Assembly: GCF_014873915.1 (NCBI RefSeq)
Contig: NZ_JADBEJ010000001.1
Span: 1,612,001 to 1,676,000 of the forward strand
Origin: Amycolatopsis roodepoortensis
GTDB taxonomy: Bacteria; Actinomycetota; Actinomycetes; Mycobacteriales; Pseudonocardiaceae
Direction of reading: 5' to 3'
DNA length: 64,000 nucleotides
The notes beneath the pieces were generated by a model. It was not told where the DNA came from, made no database searches, and worked only from the letters and a program-made list of their open reading frames with translations. Positions within the stretch are counted from its first letter, which is position 1. Each line of letters starts with the position of its first letter. Made by a program: the position numbers and the translations under genes. This document shows, piece by piece, positions 50,374 through 58,300 of the stretch.

Positions 50374-50823
50374 ATGAACGACGAAAAGCCAACACGTGAG
50401 TATGGAAGCAGATACAACGCGACCGCCAGTCTCGTAGATCTGCCCGTCTTGGCGGAAAGAATCCTCGCAGACCTGGGCGAGGAGATCTGGGCTTTGCGGC
50501 GCGAGGCGGCCGCTTCACTGTGGGCGCGCTCCAATGGTGCCGCTTGCCGAATCGAATCGAGCCTTCACGTCGAGGAAGGTGAATTGCTGCGCCTTTACAT
50601 CGCGGGCATCCCGGACTCAAAGATCTTCGCGAGCATCGGCACTGACAGGTATAGCGATTGGGCGAACTCGCTGATCTACCAGCTGTCCGAGATGCTGGAG
50701 CTGTACAACTGGCGCAACCTGCAAGACCTGTCAGATCGACGCTTCAGGGCGAGCATCGTCCTCGTCAGCGAAGACGATCACCGCGATCCCGCGTGGACAA
50801 CTGGGGTTGTCCGGAAATTCTGA
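50374..50823 (+). CDS. Early phage protein, first of the hairpin-led series
   Basis: A 149-residue soluble protein. Starts MNDEKPTREYGSRYN at an ATG preceded by GAAAGGTGAACC and leader hairpin 1. IAGIPDSKIFASIGTDRYSDW and YQLSEMLELYNWRNLQDLSDR are its distinctive segments. I recognise no family. It begins the rightward early operon, divergent from the HNH gene; the gap is A/T-rich and probably holds its promoter. Confidence 0.7.
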   Translation: MNDEKPTREYGSRYNATASLVDLPVLAERILADLGEEIWALRREAAASLWARSNGAACRIESSLHVEEGELLRLYIAGIPDSKIFASIGTDRYSDWANSLIYQLSEMLELYNWRNLQDLSDRRFRASIVLVSEDDHRDPAWTTGVVRKF

Positions 50824-50835
50824 GTTATTCGATCT

Positions 50836-50865
50836 CCCGATTTGGTGCAGCAACACCGAATCGGG
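50836..50865 (+). ncRNA. CAGCAA-loop leader hairpin 2
   Basis: A 12-bp stem with one U-G pair (50836-50847 with 50854-50865) closes the hexaloop CAGCAA through GGTG/CACC. It lies 18 bases before the GTG at 50884, followed by GAAAGGTGAACC. Confidence 0.85.
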
Positions 50866-50883
50866 ACCAGTGAAAGGTGAACC

Positions 50884-51366
50884 GTGTCTTCTCTTCTTTT
50901 GCCCAATCATGCCGAGTGGGTGCAAGCTAGGTCGTTTGGCGACCGAGTGTTCGCCACTGGCAACATTCGCCGCTTGTCAAAGTTGGCGCGCTGCATCGTG
51001 GATGACATTCAGGACGAGTATGCGGAGGCGTTTCCGCTCGTTTCTCGGCAGCGTTTCGGTGTGAACGCCTGGGTGTACGACGGCCGCTTCGTGGACTTCG
51101 AGGTGTCCGGCTTTCGTGACGCGGAGCTGGCGGAACCCGAATTCGTGATGGCCGCCCGCGAGGATTTCGCGGCTTTCGTGTCTCGTTACAACTGGACCCG
51201 CGAGGGTGTCGAGGATGACCGCCGGTTCTTCGGCGCCGAGGTCTTCCTGTGCAACGAGGCCGAGCAGGACTTCCGACAAAAGCGCGGGAAGGTCTGGATT
51301 TACCGGTCGTGGCGGCGCCTGCTCAGTCCGCGGTTTCAGCCGTTCCTGCCCCTCGCGACCGCCTGA
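50884..51366 (+). CDS. Early phage protein led by hairpin 2
   Basis: A 160-residue protein from GTG 50884 with AAAGGTGA upstream. LLPNHAEWVQARSFGDRVFA, RFGVNAWVYDGRFVDFEVSG and KVWIYRSWRRLLSPRF are notable. It is Trp- and Arg-rich; no domain recognised. Confidence 0.7.
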   Translation: MSSLLLPNHAEWVQARSFGDRVFATGNIRRLSKLARCIVDDIQDEYAEAFPLVSRQRFGVNAWVYDGRFVDFEVSGFRDAELAEPEFVMAAREDFAAFVSRYNWTREGVEDDRRFFGAEVFLCNEAEQDFRQKRGKVWIYRSWRRLLSPRFQPFLPLATA

Positions 51367-51396
51367 CTCGACCACGTAACCCATCCTGATGTGACC

Positions 51397-51438
51397 GTGC
51401 CCCCGGTCAAACGGTGCAGCAACACCTTCCGGGGGCAC
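51397..51438 (+). ncRNA. CAGCAA-loop leader hairpin 3
   Basis: An outer ten-pair stem (51397-51406 with 51429-51438), a small asymmetric bulge, then GGTG-CAGCAA-CACC (51413-51426). It lies 29 bases before the ATG at 51468, followed by GAAAGGCAAACC. Confidence 0.85.
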
Positions 51439-51467
51439 GGCGCGGAACCCAGAAAGGCAAACCGAAA

Positions 51468-51875
51468 ATGAGTTCCGACGCTCAGTATCGTAACGCAGAA
51501 CGCCTACTCCAGGGCGTCACACTGATCCGGGCCGCCCGCCAGTCGTTGGCCAGAGAGACGGCAGCGGCGGTTCGCGAGGACCCGGAGCTGCGCGAGGCCC
51601 TGTACGAGTGGTTCAACAGGGACTGGCAGATGGTGCGCATCCTGTATCTGATCGCCGTGGGCTACTCCGGCACGCCCACCTTCTACCGGGCAACCACATC
51701 CACCGATCAGCGTGAAGCCAGCTTGTTCGGCATGATCGAGTTCCACTCCGGCTCAAGGGTGTACGTCCTGACCCCGCAAGGGCGCACGGCTCTCGACCGG
51801 TGGACCGAGCTCATGGAATGGCTCAAGGAACACCCGCGTTTCGCGGACCTCTGGGCGCGGGTGACCGTGGTCTAA
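51468..51875 (+). CDS. Early phage protein led by hairpin 3
   Basis: A 135-residue protein, MSSDAQYRNAERLLQGVTLI. Mostly helical; TLIRAARQSLARETAAAVRED and SRVYVLTPQGRTALDRWTEL suggest a helix bundle with a wing. No family recognised. A long hairpin follows its stop. Confidence 0.7.
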   Translation: MSSDAQYRNAERLLQGVTLIRAARQSLARETAAAVREDPELREALYEWFNRDWQMVRILYLIAVGYSGTPTFYRATTSTDQREASLFGMIEFHSGSRVYVLTPQGRTALDRWTELMEWLKEHPRFADLWARVTVV

Positions 51876-51878
51876 GAC

Positions 51879-51948
51879 GCGAAGGCTGAGGCCGGCGACG
51901 GGAAGGGGCAAGAAAGGTTCTGGCGCCCTCCCGTCGTCGGCCTTTCGC
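51879..51948 (+). terminator. Hairpin after the third early gene
   Basis: A 14-bp stem (51890-51903 with 51929-51942) around a 25-base loop, with outer GCGAA/TTCGC pairs and CCTTT on the 3' side. Probably a partial terminator or processing site. Confidence 0.65.
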
Positions 51949-51999
51949 GTGTTCGGCGCATCGACCCATCGACGGGAGATGATGAGGGAGGATGGAACC

Positions 52000-52269
52000 A
52001 TGAACGCGCCGTCGCAGGGCCTGACCGCCCAGGAACGCAAGGCCCGCCGGGAACGTCAGTTCGCCCGCGTCGACGGGCTCCGCCGCCAGCTCGCGGACGC
52101 GGAAGACGAACTGCGGGCCATCGTGGTCGATGATCGCCGCGCCGGAGTGCTCACGAAGGATTTGATCGCGGACACCGGCTGGTCGCACGACACGATCGCG
52201 ACCATTCTCAAACGCGCCGGAGTGGTGGGCGGCAAGAACGCGCCCCGCAAGCCTCCCGCTGGCTCGTAG
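52000..52269 (+). CDS. Small helix-turn-helix regulator
   Basis: An 89-residue basic protein. A coiled coil (QERKARRERQFARVDGLRRQ to DAEDELRAI) precedes a homeodomain-like helix-turn-helix (TKDLIADTGWSHDTIATILKRAGV). The ATG at 52000 follows GAGGGAGGA. It lacks the CAGCAA leader of its neighbours. It is similar in layout to the 77-residue protein at 49450. Probably a phage transcription factor. Confidence 0.7.
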   Translation: MNAPSQGLTAQERKARRERQFARVDGLRRQLADAEDELRAIVVDDRRAGVLTKDLIADTGWSHDTIATILKRAGVVGGKNAPRKPPAGS

Positions 52270-52348
52270 TCCCTGACCTGCGGGTTTCACCCATTTGGCC
52301 TAGTTACTAGTATCAGGTGCCCTGAGACTATGGAGGGGTTGGATTCAC

Positions 52349-52382
52349 GGGTCTGGCTGGTGCAGCAACACCGGTCAGACCC
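52349..52382 (+). ncRNA. CAGCAA-loop leader hairpin 4
   Basis: A 14-bp stem with two G-U pairs (52349-52362 with 52369-52382) closes CAGCAA through GGTG/CACC. It ends 21 bases before the ATG at 52404, followed by GGAAAGGCAACC. Confidence 0.87.
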
Positions 52383-52403
52383 CGGAGGAAAGGCAACCTG
52401 TTC

Positions 52404-53543
52404 ATGTCTAGTGCGGTGAAGGCTGCCCCGGAGGCAGCTAGCAAGGCTTCTGAGGCCCCTGTAGCGGCTCCTGTCCTGCCCAAGGTGAAAGATGCCTGGT
52501 CGGCCCTGGCAACGGCGGTCAATGGTTCCAGGACCCCTCTGGAGCTTCTGGGCAAGGCTGGCCTGAAAGGCTGGGATGTTCGGCCGGAGCCGGTGTTTGC
52601 CTGGGTGCCCACCGGCACGTGCAGCGAGTGCGGGAAGCAGGTGGGGACGAAACACGCGGCGAAGTGTTTCCTTGGCGGGGTCGAGCCCGGCGAGGAGAGT
52701 GACGGCCTGGTGGACGCCGACGACACCACGGAGTCAGTGGAGGTCCCCGGCTGGTATGCGCTGGTGCGGAACAACCCTGAGACCGGGGGTATCGAGTCGA
52801 TCGGGGCGGTGGCGCGTGAGTTCACGCCGGAGTCGTTCGAGCGCCGCGCGGGCGTCCTCGCGGAGATCGCGAAGGAGCTCAAGGCGAAGTGTTCAGCCGC
52901 AGGTCCGTTGTGGAACAACACCGGGGCGTTCATGTCGCTGCGGATGCCCGAGCCGATCAAGATCGGCAAGGTCGACCAATTGGAGCTGAGGATTGTATGT
53001 CTCGCCTCGCTGACTCCCGGTCGCCAGTCGGTGATCAAGTTCTCTGTTGTGCGCTCGGCCTCGAACACGGTGCAGCCCATTACGTTGCCCGAATCCCAGA
53101 TGGGTGCCGCCTTCTCCGTGGGTATGGACGGCTCCCACGTCAAGGCGATCACGGGTTGGGCGGAATCCGCTCCGCAGCAGATCGCCGAGGTGGCCAACAA
53201 GCTCAAGGCCAAGCGCATGACGCTGGCCGAGTTCGAGGCTGTGTGCGAGAAGCTGTGGACGTCTCCGGCAGAGACGGCGAACACGTGGCTCAAAGAGCAG
53301 CATGAGCGCCGGAAGGCCATGCTGCGGGTGATCTTCAACGGCGATTTGGACATGTTCGCGGGCATCGGCAAGACCCGCTGGGGCGCGCTTCAAGCCATCC
53401 TCACGGTTGCACAGCACTTGCCGCACGTCGAGCTCAAGAACGACGACGACCCCGCCGAGACCGCGCGGGCACGCGCGGAGTCGACCTTGTTCGGACCGGC
53501 CGCCAAGCTGTGCGCCTCGGCGTTCGAGAAGCTGGCGGTCTGA
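52404..53543 (+). CDS. DUF932-type phage/plasmid protein
   Basis: A 379-residue protein. LELLGKAGLKGWDVRPEPVF, AVAREFTPESFERR, NTGAFMSLRMPEP, VIKFSVVRSASNTVQPI and DLDMFAGIGKTRWGALQAIL follow the DUF932 family, found on phages and plasmids near replication or recombination genes. A CSECGKQ...HAAKC cluster near residue 74-90 may bind zinc. It is the largest gene of the hairpin-led operon. Biochemical role unknown. Confidence 0.8.
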   Translation: MSSAVKAAPEAASKASEAPVAAPVLPKVKDAWSALATAVNGSRTPLELLGKAGLKGWDVRPEPVFAWVPTGTCSECGKQVGTKHAAKCFLGGVEPGEESDGLVDADDTTESVEVPGWYALVRNNPETGGIESIGAVAREFTPESFERRAGVLAEIAKELKAKCSAAGPLWNNTGAFMSLRMPEPIKIGKVDQLELRIVCLASLTPGRQSVIKFSVVRSASNTVQPITLPESQMGAAFSVGMDGSHVKAITGWAESAPQQIAEVANKLKAKRMTLAEFEAVCEKLWTSPAETANTWLKEQHERRKAMLRVIFNGDLDMFAGIGKTRWGALQAILTVAQHLPHVELKNDDDPAETARARAESTLFGPAAKLCASAFEKLAV

Positions 53544-53544
53544 C

Positions 53545-53928
53545 ATGCCTGAACTTGACCCGCAGACCGTGAAGCTTCCGAGGATCCCTCGTCAGTACGT
53601 CGACTCCTACGACGGTCACGAGTGGCGCGAGAAGGCGACGGAGTTCGGCTGGTACGTCCCCGGCTCGTGGGGGCGTGGCGGCTGGAACCTTGGGAAGTGG
53701 CCGTATATGCAGATCGCGTTGTGGGACAGCTTCGAGACGATGGTCTACGCCTTCGTGGTGTACATCGAAGGTGATCTGGAAGTCCACGCCTACAACACGC
53801 CGATTGGGCGCGATGGGGCGGTGACCGAGATCGCGGCCCGGTGGTGGCGGGCGGGCTGGGCGGACGGGCCGGATGATGTGCCCGAGTCGGGGTACCTGCC
53901 TCACCACTACGGCCCTTATCGGCCCTAG
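53545..53928 (+). CDS. Unknown early phage protein
   Basis: A 127-residue Trp/Tyr-rich protein starting MPELDPQTVKLPRIP. The ATG lies one base after the DUF932 stop. YMQIALWDSFETMVYAFVVYIEGDLEVHAYNTP suggests a compact alpha/beta fold. Last gene before a strong terminator. Confidence 0.7.
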   Translation: MPELDPQTVKLPRIPRQYVDSYDGHEWREKATEFGWYVPGSWGRGGWNLGKWPYMQIALWDSFETMVYAFVVYIEGDLEVHAYNTPIGRDGAVTEIAARWWRAGWADGPDDVPESGYLPHHYGPYRP

Positions 53929-53945
53929 CTGCACTGAACGGCAAC

Positions 53946-53984
53946 AGCCCCAGGGGGCCGGATTCCCGGCCCCCTGGGGCTTTC
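53946..53984 (+). terminator. Terminator of the rightward early operon
   Basis: A perfect 16-bp stem (53946-53961 with 53966-53981) with loop ATTC, followed by TTT. Confidence 0.93.
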
Positions 53985-54038
53985 CCGGCTCTCCGGGGCC
54001 TCTAGGCGGCCCGGAACAGTCGGAGGTTTGAGGGGGTT

Positions 54039-54161
54039 GTGCGGACAGCGGCTCACCGCGTGCGGCCTGCTCAGTGAGGGATGCCGGGGCCAGCGTCCGG
54101 TGGCCGCTGTCCGCACATGAAGAAGGCCCCGCGCCGGAGGGGGAGGGAGCGCGGGGCCTTC
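54039..54161. repeat. Structured inter-operon segment
   Basis: A 13-base inverted repeat (54039-54051 and 54104-54116) encloses 52 bases; then a 13-bp hairpin (54122-54134 with 54149-54161) acts as terminator for the leftward replication operon. The 310-base gap between 53928 and 54239 holds no gene that I can support. Confidence 0.75.
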
Positions 54162-54238
54162 AAGAAAGCTGACTACTTGGTGGGTATAGCTCCGCCAAGC
54201 CCTGCCAGTATCGCTGGTTCGTGATCATCGTGTCAAGG

Positions 54239-54946
54239 CTATTCACAGTCCAGGGCAAGGGTTTCCGCCCGCTGGCTGGCCAGCACCTGGCCGAGATGTG
54301 CCCAATGTTCCAGTCCCCAACGCGAATCGCAGGCCGCGCACACCGTCTCCACTCGGTCAGTGTCCACAGAGAGCGCGGGTCGGCGCAGCCATTCCTGTTC
54401 GGTGTCGGACCACACGAGAACCGTTGTGTGTTGGCAGGTCGGGCACGCGTGCCCGCGCAGCCGATACGCCGGAGCGGGATTGAGCACCGACCTGCCAGCG
54501 GCAACCCACCGCTCTGCCTCCTGGGCCGCGAAGGCGAGGTAATCGACGTCCTCCAGCTGCCAGGACCCCGCGTGCGAGGCCCACAACCTCAGCTGTCCGG
54601 CGAGAGACGGTCGCGCGCCGGTTCCGAAGAGATCGTGTCCCAGAGCCGCCAGCGCACTCCGGAGGGTCTGACTGATCTCGGCTACCAACGCGAGCGCGTT
54701 CAACGATGCGGGTGGCCGTGATCCTCGCGCGGAACCGCCCGTGCGCTCGGTGCCCGGCTGGGTCGCGGTCACCAGCTGGTCGATCAGGCACGGTGCCAGA
54801 GCGCGTTCCACGGCTCCGGAGTCGCGGAGCAGGGTGTGCATGTTCGGCTGGATGAGTTGATCGATCGCGGCGTCGAAGGCCAGCCGCGCGGCCAGCGGGT
54901 CGGCTTGATGCTCCTCGGCCGTGTGAGGGGTGAGGGTGCTGGTCAT
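54239..54946 (-). CDS. Zinc-ribbon phage protein
   Basis: A 235-residue protein. The C-terminal half carries a probable zinc ribbon: HACPTCQHTTVLVW and VCAACDSRWGLEHW. The N-terminal part is helical (AARLAFDAAIDQLIQPNMHT). The ATG overlaps the upstream stop (ATGA). It is the last gene of the replication operon. Function unknown, probably DNA- or RNA-binding. Confidence 0.7.
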   Translation of the reverse strand: MTSTLTPHTAEEHQADPLAARLAFDAAIDQLIQPNMHTLLRDSGAVERALAPCLIDQLVTATQPGTERTGGSARGSRPPASLNALALVAEISQTLRSALAALGHDLFGTGARPSLAGQLRLWASHAGSWQLEDVDYLAFAAQEAERWVAAGRSVLNPAPAYRLRGHACPTCQHTTVLVWSDTEQEWLRRPALSVDTDRVETVCAACDSRWGLEHWAHLGQVLASQRAETLALDCE

Positions 54947-55494
54947 CGGGTGGTCTCCTGTTCGGGGGTGCCGTTGGCGCGCTTGAGTTCGGCTTGGGCG
55001 CGGCGGAGGCGGGAGGGGTGCATCCGGTGCACGGGGTCGCGCATCTCCCGGACACCCGCCCGGTTGCGCGAGAGCGGCCCGCACACCGCCCAGGCCCGTG
55101 CCTTGCAGAATGGGCAGGCCACGGATCGAGCGAGATCGTGATCCGGGTTGCGTTTCCAGCCCATCGCCGCGTACACCGCTCGGATTCCGAGCATCCCGGC
55201 TTGCCGGTAGTAGTCGCGGGTGCTGGCGCGTGGTGAAGCCGCGGACTGAACCGGCGCGGGTTCGCCCGTAGCGCGGTCGCGGGCCGCGTCGCACCGACCG
55301 GCGATCTCGGACGGTGTCGCCCGCCGCGCGGCTGGGCCGAACGCGGCGAAGGCACGATGACACTCGGCGAGGCTGTAGCCGGCGAGGCCGGACTCCCAAG
55401 CCGAGACGACGTCCTCCGACGCGTGTACGCCGGTGTGCCGGATCAGCAGGCCGCGCACGTCGGAGCGGCTCATCACCGCGTGCAGCGTGCTCAC
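54943..55494 (-). CDS. Phage protein with C-terminal zinc finger
   Basis: A 183-residue protein from a GTG that overlaps the upstream stop as GTGA. The N-terminal half (VRGLLIRHTGVHASEDVVSAW) is helical. The C-terminal VACPFCKARAWAVCG with downstream HRMHPSRLRRAQ matches the short zinc finger widespread in actinomycete phage and plasmid replication regions. Confidence 0.72.
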   Translation of the reverse strand: MSTLHAVMSRSDVRGLLIRHTGVHASEDVVSAWESGLAGYSLAECHRAFAAFGPAARRATPSEIAGRCDAARDRATGEPAPVQSAASPRASTRDYYRQAGMLGIRAVYAAMGWKRNPDHDLARSVACPFCKARAWAVCGPLSRNRAGVREMRDPVHRMHPSRLRRAQAELKRANGTPEQETTR

Positions 55495-56741
55495 GCGATC
55501 GCCTGATCGAGTGCGGCGTCGAGGATCGCGGTCAGCTGGTCGGCGTCCGCGTGCTGCGGCTGAGCCTGCCGCACGAGCAGGCCGACCCCGTGTTGTTCGT
55601 CCTCGGCGATCGCGGCTGAGCGCAGGCTCTCGAACCGGTCCACCATCTCCGCGTCCCAAGCACGCTTTTTCGGATCGGTCGCGATACGGGCCGCACGCAT
55701 CCGCTCCCCGACGAGCATCGGCAGGAAGGTCGGCGGCAGCGCCTTGCCTGACCAGGCCGCCAAGCCCGAGCCGATCACGTTGCTGCCGATGCCTTCTCGA
55801 ATCAGCGGGATCACCTGCGCCACGAGCTGGGCCCGGACAGGTGCGGGCACCGACGAGCCATAGAAGTCCACCAGCCGCTCGGCCTCGGCCCGTCGACGCC
55901 GACGCACCGAGCCCGGCGGGGCAGCGCCCGCGGAATCGCCGGGGCTGTCCTCTTGCGCCGCCGGGGTCTCGGCTGCTATCCGCGTCGCGCGGGCGCCGTG
56001 CGCGTCACGCGCGGGTAACCCCACTTTCTCACTACGAGAAACGAAAGAAGGTTCTCCAGTCTCCCGCTCCCTACTCCCTTCTCCCAGGTCCTTCGCCGAA
56101 GGGTTCAGCGAAGGGGTCGCGGAAGGGTTCGCCGAACCCCGTGAGCTGGGCGCGGGCCGGTCGATGCCAGGTGTGATCGCCCCGCCGGAGTCCGGTTCGG
56201 ACGCTCCGTCCTGGTGTGGGGGTCGGCCCGCCGGCGAGGGGCGGCCGGACGGGCGGACCGTCATGGCGGCCTTGACGACCGGTGGCAGCTCAGGCGCTCC
56301 GGCCTCCAGTTCGTTCGCCGCGATCGCCGGGGCGGGGCCGGTCACGTGCGCGGGCAACCGCCGCAGTTCGGCGGCGAGCGCGGCCCGCAGGATCGGGGAC
56401 TCAATGTCGAACGCGACGCGCAGCGCGCCGCGCAGCATGTTCGGCTGCTTGTACAGCTCGTCACTGCGAATGAACGACCTGACGAGGAGTTCCTCGGTGT
56501 CCTGGTCGATCACCACGAACCGGGCGGCGTCCAGCTCTGACAGCGCTGCGCGGATCTCCGTCAGATCCAGGTCTGCGTGCGGCCGGTTCCAGCGCTTCAC
56601 CGCCAGGTCGAGAACCCCGGCGTAAGAGAGCTTCCGCTGGGAGAAAAGCTGGATATACAAGAGCTTCGCTTCGCGCGAGAGCGCGCGGAAGTCGTCCTTG
56701 TCCCAGATGTTCAGATCGAGGCGTGCGTGATCACGCGCCAT
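55491..56741 (-). CDS. Phage replication initiator-like protein
   Basis: A 416-residue protein. The N-terminal winged-helix-like domain (DHARLDLNIWDKDDFRALSREAKLLYIQLFSQRKLSYAGV, about 4-43) matches phage replication organisers. A long disordered Pro/Ser/Ala-rich linker (about 140-290) is followed by a helical C-terminal domain (RRAEAERLVDFYGSSVPAPV onwards) that may bind a helicase or loader. GGGGGA precedes the ATG. The origin may lie within or near this gene. Confidence 0.78.
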   Translation of the reverse strand: MARDHARLDLNIWDKDDFRALSREAKLLYIQLFSQRKLSYAGVLDLAVKRWNRPHADLDLTEIRAALSELDAARFVVIDQDTEELLVRSFIRSDELYKQPNMLRGALRVAFDIESPILRAALAAELRRLPAHVTGPAPAIAANELEAGAPELPPVVKAAMTVRPSGRPSPAGRPPHQDGASEPDSGGAITPGIDRPAPSSRGSANPSATPSLNPSAKDLGEGSRERETGEPSFVSRSEKVGLPARDAHGARATRIAAETPAAQEDSPGDSAGAAPPGSVRRRRRAEAERLVDFYGSSVPAPVRAQLVAQVIPLIREGIGSNVIGSGLAAWSGKALPPTFLPMLVGERMRAARIATDPKKRAWDAEMVDRFESLRSAAIAEDEQHGVGLLVRQAQPQHADADQLTAILDAALDQAIA

Positions 56742-56818
56742 GAAGAAATCCCCCTACAGGACAAAATGGGCACGGTGAACACCGCCACGCGTCCGCGTGG
56801 CGGTGTGAAGCGGGTTGG

Positions 56819-57253
56819 TCAGGACGCGGTGGCCTGCGCCTGTAGCTCGTGGTCGCGCAGGGCTTCGGCGTCGAAGGCGTAGACAGCTTGGAGTTTGCCG
56901 ACGTTGCGGCCTGTCGAGTCGGTCGAGCGCACGTAGCGGCCGGTGTGGACCAGCAGCCCGGCGGCGCGAAGACGGTTCACGGTCGAGCCGATCAGTTGCG
57001 GCTGCACCCAGCTCGGCAGCAGCGACCGCCAGCGGTTCGCGGTGGTCTCGCGGAACGGATCAGCAAGGCTGTCGCGGACGATGACGGTGACGATCGCGAG
57101 GATCTGGGCCTCATTCCGCGGTTCGGCCGTGAGCAGAGCGGCCACGGTCGCGGCGGTCTCGCCGTCGCCGGGCACACCGGCTGGGCTGGTCGCGCGGGCC
57201 TGGGCAACCATGGCCCTGGCCAGCGCGACCAGTTCACCGAACGGAACCGTCAT
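56819..57253 (-). CDS. Winged-helix-like phage protein
   Basis: A 144-residue protein starting MTVPFGELVALARAMVAQAR, overlapping the upstream stop by ATGA. IGSTVNRLRAAGLLVHTGRYVRSTDSTGRNVGKLQAVYAFD has the helix-then-hairpin form of a winged helix. A 13-bp hairpin (about 56779-56806) separates it from the replication gene. Confidence 0.68.
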   Translation of the reverse strand: MTVPFGELVALARAMVAQARATSPAGVPGDGETAATVAALLTAEPRNEAQILAIVTVIVRDSLADPFRETTANRWRSLLPSWVQPQLIGSTVNRLRAAGLLVHTGRYVRSTDSTGRNVGKLQAVYAFDAEALRDHELQAQATAS

Positions 57254-57585
57254 ACGCCCAGCAGGCGGAACGTGGCGACCTCCGAAATGTCGGCACACTC
57301 CTTCGCGATCTCCGGGTAGCGCTCCTTGAGCAGGTTCTGATCCAGCGCGATTCGCAGAGCATGGGTGAAGCTCACGACCGGGACGCCGTTGACCGTGCCG
57401 ACCTCTGCTCCGGCCGCCACTAAGGCGGCCTTGATCACTGCCTCATGCTCTTTGCGTTCCTGGGACAGTTTCGCCTGCTTGCGCTTGATCCGGCGCAGCG
57501 AGGCGATCAGGTGAGCGAAGGCGTCGACCGGCCTCGTGGGCTGCTCGGCGTGCTCGTTAGTGCAAGTGGGTGTGTCATGCTTCAC
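57250..57585 (-). CDS. Small coiled-coil phage protein, first gene of replication operon
   Basis: A 111-residue protein from GTG 57585 (AGGGGA upstream). A Lys/Arg-rich coiled coil (IASLRRIKRKQAKLSQERKE) is followed by AGAEVGTVNGVPVVSF and YPEIAKECADISEVATFRLL, a pattern common beside phage recombination nucleases. No enzyme motif is visible. Confidence 0.65.
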   Translation of the reverse strand: MKHDTPTCTNEHAEQPTRPVDAFAHLIASLRRIKRKQAKLSQERKEHEAVIKAALVAAGAEVGTVNGVPVVSFTHALRIALDQNLLKERYPEIAKECADISEVATFRLLGV

Positions 57586-57718
57586 GTACAGCGATCCCCT
57601 CAAACTCGTTAACGCAGGGCGCGACACCTGCGATCAACTAAGACACGACTTGATCAACAAAAGGTGTGTGAGTACCGGCGGGCGTTCGTAGGGGAACGAG
57701 CGCCGGAAAACTAAAGAA

Positions 57719-57736
57719 TGTTTATGGGCGTAAACA
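57719..57736. promoter_or_regulatory. Repressor operator A
   Basis: TGTTTATGGGCGTAAACA, an 18-bp inverted repeat in the divergent gap (57586-57868) between replication and immunity operons. It matches site B in 13 of 18 bases, with identical outer halves GTAAACA. Confidence 0.75.
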
Positions 57737-57837
57737 CTTTCGAGTCTTGCGTGTGTGCTGGCGAAGCAGCGCGGTAACCCGACCATAGCCGGGTGAGGTG
57801 CAAGTTTGTCAACGCGATTCGCGAGATCGCTGGAAAG

Positions 57838-57855
57838 TGTTGACAGCCGTAAACA
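57838..57855. promoter_or_regulatory. Repressor operator B
   Basis: TGTTGACAGCCGTAAACA, 13 bases before the XRE start. It includes TTGACA, which could be a -35 element, so the repressor would compete with RNA polymerase at its own promoter. Confidence 0.7.
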
Positions 57856-57868
57856 AAAAGAGGATGCG

Positions 57869-58300
57869 ATGACGCTTGAGGGGGTCGTCTCGATCCAGGA
57901 AGCCCTGAGTTTCCTGTACGAGAATCGACGAAGGGAAGACGGGAAACCGCACAGCGACCGGGACGTTGCAGACGCTCTAACGGCGGCGGGTGTCGACGTG
58001 TCGTACTCGTCGCTGTGGCAGATGCGAACGGGAAAGCAGCCACACCCGCGCACCAACATCATCGTGGGGCTGGCGAGGTTCTTTGATGTGCCAGCAGGGT
58101 TCTTTCTCGACCGCGACGTCTACGACGACTGGCGGCACAAGCTGTCCGGCGAACCTGAGATGCCGCGCCAGCGCGTGGACTCGGGGGCGACGACGATGCT
58201 GCGCAGCTTCGCCATATCGGACCGCAGCGCGAGCCTGATCCAGGAGCTGACCGAGCACGTGCGCGGACTCGAAGCCCGGGACGGTGGGCACGGCACATGA
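57869..58300 (+). CDS. XRE-family prophage repressor
   Basis: A 143-residue Cro/C1-type helix-turn-helix protein. SIQEALSFLYENRRREDGKP, HSDRDVADALTAAGVDVSYSSLWQMRTG and TNIIVGLARFFDVPAGFFLD form the DNA-binding domain. The ATG at 57869 follows AGAGG. It overlaps the ImmA gene by ATGA; such XRE-ImmA pairs control lysogeny in ICEBs1 and many phages. Its targets are probably the two TGTTTA-type operators upstream. Confidence 0.88.
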   Translation: MTLEGVVSIQEALSFLYENRRREDGKPHSDRDVADALTAAGVDVSYSSLWQMRTGKQPHPRTNIIVGLARFFDVPAGFFLDRDVYDDWRHKLSGEPEMPRQRVDSGATTMLRSFAISDRSASLIQELTEHVRGLEARDGGHGT

